Shown: in pieces, positions 1 through 8,150 of the stretch
How positions within the stretch are numbered: position 1 is the first letter of the stretch
Layout: each line of letters starts with the position of its first letter
Origin: Euperipatoides rowelli
Taxonomy: Eukaryota > Onychophora > Udeonychophora > Euonychophora > Peripatopsidae
Reading direction: 5' to 3' (one strand)
Assembly: GCA_003024985.2 (NCBI GenBank)
Contig: PXIH01S0003279.1
DNA: 13,297 bases
Position numbers and translations under genes: made by a program
Notes under the pieces: generated by a model
Databases searched by the model: none
What the model was told of the DNA's origin: nothing
Seen by the model: only the letters and a program-made list of their open reading frames with translations

Positions 1-1140
1 TAAGTTATTTTAAAAAAAAATAATTAGATTAGGACAAGGGACAACCTCGCTGGACTATGGTCTGTTGTTGGCAGACACATTTGTATTTGTAATTTTGAAT
101 TCATTCTCTCTTCAATTGTCATTTTCCAGTTCTACACTGTGAAACAAAAAAGTAAGTTAAGAGATGACTGCAAATACCCAATTTAATCGCCTAATTCATA
201 ATGCACATCTTTGTATAAAAATAAGTTGCCAACAAACGTTAAATAGGACCCGGCATCTGGGGTATGGAAAAATATTTTGTTATCCAAATTTAATTGAAAA
301 GTAAAAAACATTAAAAGTACCATAGTCTGACATAGCCTACTTGAAATTGTTTTCTTTTTTTTTAAATGTGTAGGGGAGGGGGCAGGTCTGGTTGGATTAG
401 GTAACGACTAATTGATTTTCTGTTACTAATTTTTAGCCAAGTTGAAATAGCTAAATTTCATTTGCTAAACTTGGTCATGGTTCGTATGATTTTTTTTTCT
501 CATTCTCATGCATTTAATCAATAGACTATTCTTTGACATGCAGAATCATTTGTTGTTATAACCTCTCGGCTATATTGTGTTATATTTGGCCATTCTCACT
601 TATTGAAAATCATTAAATTAACCTACCTTACGAGAAATAGTGAATCACTCTAGATTATTATTTTTATTATTATTAAAGGATTATATTTATTAAACATCAA
701 TCATATACATTATTATCTAAGTGATAATTATAAACCTTAGCACTAGAAAGGATATATATAGGTTCATTTACATATTAGACATTAAGTAAAACAACTTATT
801 AGAATTAACTGATCTAATTAGAGAAACAAAAGAACAAAAATATATTTGAGTTCTAATGTAAATAATAATCATGAGCATTCTAGTTCTACCAGACAAAGTT
901 TGACATTAGTCCCGATTTATATACGATAAACAGTGTCACATACTGTATGTACATGGCAGTTCATTAATTTATGGGTTATTGTCGCTGAGAGTTATTTAGA
1001 CATATTTTATGTTAAATGCTAAAAAAAAAAACTTTTACCTTGGTTTTAGGCTATATCTTCTAGTTCTAATTTCCTGTTGTTTTATTTTTAAATTGTTTCC
1101 TTTGGCCTAGTTGTTTATTTATTTATTTATTTATTTTTAG
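1..1140 (+). other. macoilin upstream intron, 3' part
   Basis: This is non-coding, AT-rich sequence ending in the exon A acceptor. I see no exon, RNA gene or recognisable transposon in it. It has long A/T runs, and a (TTTA) repeat sits directly against the acceptor. The window opens with TAAGTT, which would be a consensus donor if the base just before the window is G. In that case this would be a complete 1.1-kb intron and the previous exon would end just outside the window. That is a guess which cannot be settled from the sequence given. Confidence 0.6.
1111..1140 (+). promoter_or_regulatory. 3' splice site of exon A built from a TTTA microsatellite
   Basis: The sequence immediately upstream of exon A is about five TTTA units followed by TTTTTAG. 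The polypyrimidine role is therefore played by a T-rich tetranucleotide repeat rather than a classical C/T tract. A second AG in a stronger context (GCTTTTTCAG) lies 10 bases further on at 1149-1150, and its use would put the message out of frame. The exact splice position is inferred from macoilin homology. Confidence 0.7.
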
Positions 1141-1267
1141 GCTTTTTCAGTTTTTTTTGTTTGCATTGCCATCACATCAGATATGATTTGTTTCTTATTC
1201 ATACCGGTACATTGGCTGTTTTTTGCAGCTAGCACATATGTTTGGGTACAGTATGTATGGCACACAG
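1141..1267 (+). CDS. MACO1: macoilin, internal exon A (two membrane helices)
   Basis: This internal exon encodes 42 codons plus one base. The translation begins AFSVFFVCIAITSD, continues through FIPVHWLFFAAS and ends STYVWVQYVWHT. I recognise this from memory as the conserved N-terminal transmembrane region of macoilin, about residues 75-117. It is strongly hydrophobic and could hold one or two membrane helices. The acceptor AG is at 1139-1140 and the donor is GTAAGT at 1268. Entry is phase 0 and exit is phase 1, with the final G completing a Glu codon in exon B. The start is fixed by homology, because the next AG (1149-1150) would remove AFS and shift the frame. Macoilin is a multi-pass endoplasmic reticulum protein of neurons. 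In C. elegans, loss of maco-1 alters neuronal excitability and sensory behaviour. The preceding exon, which should end near YQGL, is not in the window. Family identity is very likely; species is unknown. Confidence 0.95.
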
Positions 1268-1486
1268 GTAAGTACAGTATATTTTTATTCATTTTTTTTA
1301 AAAGATGACAAAACTTAACCGTATCATGTGGGCACCCATTGGGTAATGACTAATCAGATGCATACCAACTTTATGATATATTCTTGAAAAAATAATACTG
1401 TTGTATCATTTTGCTTTTACTAGCTAAATTTATGGTTAAAGAGAAAGAGGAGACGAGGAGTTAGTCTGATTTCCCTTTTTTTTTAA

Positions 1487-2585
1487 AAATTACCAACCGT
1501 CCTGTATTGTACGGGATTTCTACCGTATTTGAGGGTTAAAAAAAAGTGTTCCATATCCGTATGGAACATGTAAGGGACACTAAAAATCCCATATTTAGCC
1601 TTTTCCACAAATTTACTTTATTTATAATTCGTTTGTGTAAAAAAAAAATTAAAATGAAAAATATTGTTTTTAAATCCCATCATAAGAATTAATAGAATAT
1701 TTAGATAGTAAATCGTGTTGATTTTAAAAAAAAAAAAACCAGTATTCAGTCATTTCCTGTTTTAAAAAATAGCATGCTTGATTTGTTTACGAATGTCAAT
1801 ATGGTGTCTTTGGTCAGTATTTTAGCTATTTATTCTTTATTTTGATAATATTAATTGTAGAAAGGAATGGGGGGGGGGGGTGTGGAAGACAATGTTTCCT
1901 TAATGATAGCATAAAGGTGAGCTTTCCATTCATATAAATGGGTTAAACAACGATAAATCTTTAGAAGAATATTCCATCTGCCATGCAGTTTTTTTAATTA
2001 TTTTTGATCTTTTTTTTAAAAAAAAAACAATATAAAATAAGTAGGCCTATTTAAGTTTTATTTCCTAAATTAAATTTCAACCAATGAAAACATTAATTCC
2101 AATAAAATATTTTGAACTGAGGAAAGTTAATTAAAGTACGGTAGTTACTTTATTTATTCCTCTATTACCCTTGCCTATACTAGAATTTACACATAAAAAT
2201 ATTGCCTAACAAAAAGCTTTTACAGATGTAATCTAAATATGGCTTTGCCTTACGAAAAATATCTGGCCTGGCCTATAGTATTTCTACAAAAGTAACATAA
2301 AAACATACCGGTACTCAAATTTCACTATTATTAAACTTTTACATAATATGACAGAGCCCAAAATATTTCAGAATTCATTAAAAATTATTTATTTCAGTGA
2401 ACACTATTGCGGTTTTAACAGCACCCCATCCCCCTAAAAATTTTCAGTGAAAATTTAAAATGCACCCCCCTCCCCCCATCAACAGAATTACTTTGTCCCT
2501 GATTTCCCCCATAAAAATGGGGAACTCTAGATTAGTGTTAACTCACGAGTTACTGTTGGGGTGCTGTAAAGTTGGCAACCCTAAA
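1487..2585. mobile_element. possible transposon remnant with RTTRCCAAC ends (weak)
   Basis: The left side reads ATTACCAACCGTCC, followed by inverted TACGGG...CCGTA words and a 22-bp hairpin palindrome at 1547-1568 (TGTTCCATA and TATGGAACA arms). The right side ends GTTGGCAACCCTA, whose reverse complement begins TAGGGTTGCCAAC. The two ends share only about nine bases, and no target duplication is clear. Near the right end, ACAGCACCCCA (from about 2418) recurs inverted as TGGGGTGCTGT (to about 2567). These may be parts of two different repeats rather than one element. The interval holds no coding sequence. A 12-base G run (1869-1880) lies inside it. Confidence 0.3.
1547..1568. repeat. short perfect palindrome, 9-bp arms
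   Basis: TGTTCCATA and TATGGAACA flank a four-base TCCG centre. The palindrome sits just inside the left end of the doubtful element at 1487-2585 and is probably part of that repeat family. Confidence 0.6.
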
Positions 2586-2672
2586 TGAGATATTTACGAA
2601 TGATGACCTTCAATGTTTTAATAAGATAAGTTATTTGATTGTTGTTGTTTTTTAACCGATTATGAATATATT

Positions 2673-3101
2673 ATTATTTTCAGTGCTGGATGTAGGCATT
2701 TTTGTTAGGAGGTAAAGTTGGCTTTTGCTCTCCTCAAACCCCCCTCCCCCTCATTTCTGGGGAATTTGGGGATATGAAATACCCCTCAAATCGGCGGGTG
2801 TTCCTCCCAATTTTTTTTAAATTTATGACTTAAAAGTAGAGTCTTAAGATAATTTTAAACATGATGAAAACTGTTTTGAAAATATTAATTTTTTGTCAAT
2901 TAAAAACTAGGTTAAATCAATCTATTTAGGACTATATGAAGGGTTCGTTAAATAAAGACAAATATTTATTCTAAAAAACTCATAAGGTATATCTTTTTAA
3001 CTGCAAGGTACATTTTACAGCCCTCCCCCCACCCAGACGTTTCACCCAGGGTGGATTTCCCCTTTTGCTCCATCATTTTTAGATCCAGCTCTGTTTATTT
3101 T
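2673..3101. mobile_element. non-autonomous hAT-like element with 8-bp target duplication
   Basis: The left end at 2681-2694 is CAGTGCTGGATGTA. The right end at 3080-3093 is TAGATCCAGCTCTG, whose reverse complement is CAGAGCTGGATCTA, matching 12 of 14 bases. The flanking octamers ATTATTTT (2673-2680) and TTTATTTT (3094-3101) agree at 7 of 8 positions. CAG-starting inverted repeats with an 8-bp duplication are the classic hAT signature. The interior (about 413 bp) has C-rich patches, including CACCCAGGGTGGA at 3042-3054, and no transposase coding, so it is a MITE-type derivative. The AT-rich duplication has limited information, which is the main doubt. Confidence 0.65.
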
Positions 3102-3366
3102 ATGTGGAAATAAAACTTCTGTATACTTACTATACTGTGAGAAATTGAGACTGATGCAATCTGACCAATAGGATTGTTTTTGTTTTTTACTTGGCCAGAT
3201 GGTATAATCAAGATATTTTACTAATTTTTAAACTTGTTTTAAATATTATAGTGTATTAGCAATGCTATTTTTAACTTTGTCAATTTAGTTATATCTTGCT
3301 AAAAAATATTTTTAATTCTTCAAATTTTATTATTTCACTTAAAAAAAAGGTGTAACAATCCAAGTT

Positions 3367-4674
3367 TTAGGCTAGAATCACACTTGAGTTTAAACGTCGC
3401 GTCTAATAATTGGGGCGCTTTGAACGTGTTAAAAACTTGGGATCGCACTAGCATTTGAAACTGAACGTTTTCAGGATCAGATACTGGCTACTCTGACAGA
3501 AATCATATCGGCTATCAGATATACAGTACGTACCACAATCTATTACATACGGTACACAGCATTGCAAGGAGTAAGAATTATATTGTAAGTTGATTGCAAT
3601 TTCATTTTATTGATAAGCATATCCTAATTAAGTCTTCTACAAAGTACAAATTCAATAATAATAAAAACTACTGCTTAATGCTTATTCAAATACAGCATTC
3701 CAAAAGATATCTCCATACTGAATGAAATGATAACGGTGTATAGTCTTTCTAGCTTGAATATTTAGCTATTAGCCAATCATAAGTGAATTTAAAGAATGAA
3801 ATTGATTTCTGAAGCAAGAAATTAACCTTCTGTAGTTTTATTTTGACCCCCCCAAAAAAAAGGTGAAAACGTCTAGGCAAGCAGACATTCACGTTTGTGT
3901 TCTTCCAGAAAGAAAGTAACACAATATCTTTGTCCATAGCATGATTTAATTATTGCCTTCTCCACCCATAACTTTATTGAAGAGCTGAACAAATCTAAAG
4001 AATGGCCCAGACATCCTAGTATATTATACTTGAAAAATTAGTTATCTCAAATCCTTAATAAGAAAAAGTAAAAAAAACACACACACAATAAATTTCTCAT
4101 ATTTAACCATCAATCAAGAGAGGAGGACTATCTCTCTCTCTCTTTGTTATTTAAGAGATGAGAAATACTAGAAACTTTATTAACACGCTTTTTAGCTGTA
4201 AAAAAAAAAAACAGTTTTTGACTAAATCTCTTTCTTTCTTTCTCTGTAAAAAAATCGGCTATAGTTTTGTATAAATAACCTTCTTGTAATATTGTATGAT
4301 TTATTATAAATTCATATTTATTTACTATAAATATATCTAGATTGTAAAAATTATATACACTGTATAGCTGGATTATATATATAAATAAACAGAGAATCTA
4401 TTGTACTTATACAGTACATTTCTTTTTGATAAACGTGCCGTTTAGGCGCCTAGTGCGGTCTCACTCATTCAATTGCAGCTTATTTCGATCGAAGTGTGAA
4501 AACCTCATGTTTAAACGGCCTAATAGAAACACAGTACTAGACGTTTGGAAGGCGTTTGAGGTATCTCAAATGTCAAGTGCGGTCTCTCGTATATGAATTG
4601 ATGTATTCTCAACCAGGCGCTTAAACTCAACGTTTAAACATGATGTTTAAGCGCCTAATGTGATCCCACCATTA
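3367..4674. mobile_element. non-autonomous Harbinger-like element with subterminal repeats
   Basis: The left end GGCTAGAATCACAC (from 3370) and the reverse complement of the right end, TGGTGGGATCACAT (to 4671), align as imperfect inverted repeats. The match continues inward through GTTTAAACGTC and CTTAAACATC. TTA flanks both sides (3367-3369 and 4672-4674), as PIF/Harbinger insertion would give. A subterminal word of the type CTAGTGCGGTCTCAC occurs forward at 4450-4464, 4574-4588 and 4655-4669. It occurs reversed at 3439-3451 and in the left terminus. This mirrored arrangement at opposite ends supports one element of about 1.3 kb. No transposase is visible. The superfamily call is inferred from TTA plus the end sequence and could be wrong. 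Confidence 0.6.
4076..4243. repeat. simple repeats inside the Harbinger-like element
   Basis: A short AC run (about 4078-4087), a TC run (4131-4143), an A run (4201-4211) and TTTC units (about 4229-4243) are clustered here. They are ordinary microsatellites and carry no visible function. Confidence 0.8.
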
Positions 4675-4717
4675 TATAAAGTCTGTAGAATAACGGACAC
4701 ATCTCAAACAGTATAAA

Positions 4718-4758
4718 CAGAAATGAAAGCAAACAACAGCTGTTTGCTTTGATTTCTG
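4718..4758. repeat. near-perfect hairpin, 18-bp arms, 5-base loop
   Basis: The left arm is CAGAAATGAAAGCAAACA (4718-4735), the loop is ACAGC, and the right arm (4741-4758) is its complement except for one mismatch. It lies 44 bp beyond the right flank of the Harbinger-like element. The stem is shorter than usual for an animal microRNA precursor. A foldback relic or a local inverted duplication is more likely. Confidence 0.7.
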
Positions 4759-5233
4759 TATAAGATGATGTAATAGATTTGTTTGTTTTTCTCTAACACT
4801 GTATAAAACTTAGATTTTTAACACCTTTTTAAATAAGAAAATTAATTTTTTTGGCAAAATAAAACTAAATTGTCCAAGTTGAAAATCCCATGGATAATAC
4901 ACATTAACAAGCTGACTTTTATTATTTTATTTTGCAAGTATGTCTAAGTAGCCTACATGCTAAGTCTATAGAGGGCACTGATTTGAATAAAATTACAGTA
5001 AAATGCCGACTGTGCAAATTCGCATATTTTATTTGTTTGACAGAAAATTGAAGTGATGCACTTACCCGGTCATTCGTTGGAAACTGTAGATTTACCATCA
5101 AGCATCATAATGTGAGACAGGCACGCACACTTAATCATTAATGAAATTTTTGAGAATGGCGCTAATAGATCAAAATCTAAAATTTTAGGGACTTGGTGAC
5201 TTGCCACACTTTTAGTATGTTGCACGTTAAAAT

Positions 5234-5328
5234 CACACACACACACACAAAAAGTATAGCCAGATAAGCCCACCGTTCTAAGAAACACCAATTAGCAAAT
5301 TTGTCAATGTTTTTTTTTTTTTTTTTTT
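5234..5328. repeat. CA microsatellite and nearby T19 run
   Basis: There is a (CA)8 run at 5234-5249 and nineteen T at 5310-5328, about 60 bp apart. Both are ordinary length-variable repeats. Confidence 0.9.
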
Positions 5329-6090
5329 CATTTATAGAAGTTCAGTTTGAGTTAATCAACTTTGATGACTTAATTTTTCTTTTTTGGGTTGCTGCTGTCC
5401 TTAAAAGTTGAACATTAATTTATACAAATTGCCAATGATTAAAATAGATCAAGGTTTGCTTAAGTGCAGTGGGGTACACCATACAGGGGAAGAAAATTAT
5501 TATACAAAACCTTTTTTAATATTGTCCTGATAGCCAATGTAATAAAATTTAAAAAATAAACTTGATAAATAATCGCCTGTAATTTTTATGTGGTCTTCAA
5601 AGCAAGACCATTAACTCAAGGTGACACACTTTCCTAAGAAAAATTATCTATAGATTTGATTTGATTATTTAAAGAATTGAAACAACAAAATAATAAATTA
5701 CAGAATCTAACCTCCTGACAAAATGGATAATTGACAAGTTATGATTTATGATTACCAATACAAGGTAGATAAATGAGAACGCAAAGTTGCATCACTTAAC
5801 GTCATCCTCTATTGAAGAAATAATTAAAATTATTGAGGTTAACAACAATAGTGGTATCCCAACCACAATTGAATTAATCAAATAGGCTTGTTGGTGGTTT
5901 GAAATATAAAATAAATTAATACAAATTGTGTCAAATGATATCGTCTAGTGAAAAATCAAATTATGATATGAATAATAAATAACATTTCTGGAAATTAATA
6001 TTAAATAAGCTCATTGTTATTTTGATTAGATAATACAGTATATAAAAATAAATCATTTGTAAATGCTTAATTTGTGTATCTAATTATGTC

Positions 6091-6102
6091 GCCCTCTAGT
6101 GG
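6091..6102 (-). promoter_or_regulatory. CTCF-like core word
   Basis: Read on the minus strand the sequence is CCACTAGAGGGC, which fits the bilaterian CTCF core CCASYAGRKGGC at all twelve positions. Related, poorer words are TATAGAGGGCAC (4967-4978) and ACTAGATGGCAC (13157-13168), both on the plus strand. A single short motif match is weak evidence of binding, and such words are also common within dispersed repeats. Confidence 0.25.
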
Positions 6103-6277
6103 AACAATCGAGAATCAAAATTCTGTTGATTAAACGGAATAGAAAATGTCTCATTTGTGTGAAAAGTTCAGAGGTGTTGATAGCTGTAAACCAAAATATA
6201 TTACCTTACCATATCTAATCTCTATTACAGCTTTGTTTCTGAAGAGCACTGCTAAAACACCAACATATATATTTTTT

Positions 6278-6313
6278 GAGGGGGGGGGGGGGGGGGTGGA
6301 GGAGGAAGAGAGC
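6278..6313 (+). repeat. homopurine tract with a run of 17 G
   Basis: An uninterrupted G17 (6280-6296) is followed, after a single T, by GGAGGAGGAAGAGAG and then a T run. Such a strand can form quadruplex or triplex DNA in vitro. It is also a place where sequencing and assembly often lose accuracy. Confidence 0.85.
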
Positions 6314-6835
6314 TTTTTTTTTTTGAAAAATAGATTTTCATGTTCGATTTAGGACTGTTTTCTAATGTGTATTCTTTTTATAAGCTATTTAATTTTTTTT
6401 TAATAAATTTTTAACTTTATGGATAATTCATCTAAATTCCTTTTCCTCTACTGCATAATGCTGTATATTGTAGCTTCGTCTTCAAATTTGTTTTATATTG
6501 ATAAATGATGATTGTGTAACCAGTGTATTTTTTTATTTAATGTCACTTGGGTCCACCTTCATGAATTTTTATTAGATTAGTTTTATACTAATTTTAAAAT
6601 CTAATGATCTTCATATTTTCAATTATTATGTTGTTATAAATTTATTTAAAATATTTGCCCAAAAATTACACTAAACACAAAAAAAAATATCACATGACAA
6701 AATTTATGTTTTTCTTATAACTTAGTATTTTTTTTTTACTGATTAGAAATATGCAAATCATTTTACTCCATTTCAAGGTTAGCCCGGCAGTCGTCACAGT
6801 CAGAAAGTTACATAAGTAGTCACGGTGTATCTGAG

Positions 6836-7174
6836 ATATTTCAAAATATATAACATATAAAAAAATTTAAATAGTATTTTTGTTCCTTTTTTTAATCAGG
6901 AATTTTAATATATGTACTGTATATATAAAAAAATCCAACAAACAGATTTTTATTTATGAATTTTTCTCTAAAAGACGGAAGCATACAACTTTAACATTAC
7001 AGCTCGTATTTATTGCATGTACAAATAATACATTGTTAAATATTTCAAAATCTATTACAGATACAAAAAAACTTATATAGTATTTTTTGTTCTATTTTAT
7101 TGTCAGGAATTTTAATATATATATATTAAAAAATCCAACAAACAGATTTTTATTTATGAATTTTTTTCTAAAAA
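6836..7174 (+). repeat. direct duplication, two copies about 200 bp apart
   Basis: Copy one is about 6836-6974 and copy two about 7040-7174. Both start ATATTTCAAAAT. They share AGGAATTTTAATATAT and then an identical block of about 35 bases (6931-6965 and 7131-7165) that includes AAATCCAACAAACAG. The offset drifts from 204 to 200 bases through small indels. The duplication sits inside the piggyBac-like element and accounts for two look-alike stretches. A 66-codon frame across it (6880-7080) is not coding. Confidence 0.85.
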
Positions 7175-7289
7175 TCACTAGAAAAAAAACCCCACTTCTT
7201 ACATTTTCCAATGCTGCTTCTCTGTCATTAGACATAGAATTTTTTGTTTTTTATTTTTGAAATCTGCATTAAATTCTGATATCTAAAAT

Positions 7290-7290
7290 N
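7290..7290. other. undetermined base (N)
   Basis: A single ambiguous base lies inside the piggyBac-like element, in a T/A-rich stretch. It shows this is assembly sequence with one unresolved call. Confidence 1.
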
Positions 7291-7674
7291 TTTAAGTTTA
7301 TTCCTAAATGTTTTTTTATATTTATATTACGCTATCTGAAATTCAAAAGTTACGAGAGTCGTCACTGTGTATCTGACAGATAAAATCAAAGGAGATCAAT
7401 ATATGCCTTGCCGTCATAACACCGGCTAATTGACAGATGAAAATATTCATTAATTTAGGAGCTTAAAAGGCTGTATAATATTCTAGTTAAGCGCATTAGC
7501 TAGAAATTGATTTTTGAATATTAATTATGTATCTCACAGATACTGCAATGATTGCTGCCGGGTTAATAAGTAAATAAACATTTATTTTTGAATAAAAACT
7601 TGTTTTTGCCTTTAACTACAATAAAATAAAATTTTCAAACAGATGTTACCTTATCTAAAATATAACAGTATTTG

Positions 7675-8150
7675 ATTTTTGTCAATCATCTGGAACATCT
7701 GTTTACAGTGTCGAGCAATAATCTGCTAATATATTTTTGAACTCCACTTGCCTTTGATACCTCTCCTCCATGTAATAGATACAGAATGTCTTGATGGGAC
7801 GTTCTCCATCCTCATCACTGAAAAATCCAAGTGCAAATTCAAAAAGTGTATTTTAAGTGACATGTCACAACCCATATTCTTGTAGTTTTTGAGAAGATCA
7901 CTTACAACATTCTGATAATTTTCTGCCTTGTGATTTCTTAAAACGTTTTTGTCACAGAGCCTTAAATGATCGCCACGCTTCCTTTTCCATCTTGTTCAAC
8001 TGGCGTTCAAAATTATTATCATCCATCAGTTGTCTTATTTGAGGACCCACGAATATTCCCTCTTATATTTTGGCTTCACTTAACTGAGGAAACGTTACCA
8101 CATACAGTATTCATCATATTCAGGATTATTGTACCATATAGCATTTCCTG
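7675..8150 (-). pseudogene. broken copy of a multicopy invertebrate transposon-type protein gene
   Basis: Read on the minus strand in shifting frames, the interval matches a protein family I remember as present in many copies in cnidarian, arthropod and other invertebrate genomes, annotated only as uncharacterized. In order: FPQLSEAKI and EGIFVGPQIRQLM (about 8092-8023), a MEKEAW-type helix, NHKAENYQNVVSDLLKNY (about 7945-7892), MGCDMSLKIHFL (about 7876-7841), SDEDGER (about 7819-7799), HQDI in another frame, MEERYQ (7771-7754) and LADYC (7729-7715), then TDVPDD. The family norm is GERFHQ(D/E)I...RYQG.W...LADYCW. Damage includes a stop in AKI*EG (lysine codon turned to TAA at 8063-8065), a stop after FKAL, a deletion between HLDF and SDED, a frameshift at GER/HQDI, and stops after CSTL and VPDD. 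Possible older remnants reach 8150 and perhaps 8290. It is non-functional. Confidence 0.75.

Larger units (their letters stand above)
4759..6778. other. intron stretch without a recognisable gene or element
   Basis: The stretch is AT-rich. It holds a (CA)8 run (5234-5249), a T19 run (5310-5328), a small 7-bp-stem hairpin (5591-5610), a CTCF-like word (6091-6102) and a G17 run (6280-6296). A 73-codon minus-strand frame (5070-5291) crosses the CA repeat and resembles nothing I know. Confidence 0.7.
6779..7566. mobile_element. non-autonomous piggyBac-like element
   Basis: The left border reads TTAG then CCCGGCAG (6779-6790). The right border reads CTGCCGGG then TTAA (7555-7566). The ends are therefore a perfect 8-bp inverted repeat beginning CCC, flanked by TTAA or a one-base derivative of it, as expected for piggyBac-type insertion. 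Subterminal words recur: GTCGTCAC near 6791 and near 7357, and variants of GTGTATCTGAGATA or GTGTATCTGACAGATA near 6825 and 7367, with TATCTCACAGATA near 7529. There is no transposase; the interior is AT-rich and contains a direct duplication (6836-7174). Only 8 bp of the terminal repeat is convincing, so assignment is moderate. Confidence 0.55.

Noticed and set aside
3749-3937. 62-codon minus-strand open frame
   Set aside because: It lies inside the Harbinger-like element, has no recognisable motif, and reads through A/T and C runs. This is chance.
5070-5291. 73-codon minus-strand open frame ending near a GTAAGTGC donor-like site
   Set aside because: It includes FCVCVC from the CA repeat and resembles no family. 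A donor-like word alone does not support an exon.
5591-5610. Small hairpin TGGTCTT-CAAAGC-AAGACCA
   Set aside because: A 7-bp stem is within chance expectation for a window of this size, and nothing around it supports a function.
6146-6352. 68-codon plus-strand open frame
   Set aside because: The frame is kept open by the G17 and T runs (a glycine, glutamate, phenylalanine low-complexity tail), so it is not a protein.
6880-7080. 66-codon plus-strand open frame
   Set aside because: It overlaps the AT-rich duplicated block inside the piggyBac-like element. The second copy does not preserve the frame.
7670-7820. A host exon on the minus strand starting after TTTTTCAG at about 7819
   Set aside because: The acceptor-like TTTTTCAG is part of the family's own HLDF...SDE region after a deletion. 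Both sides match the same transposon family, so no intron is needed.
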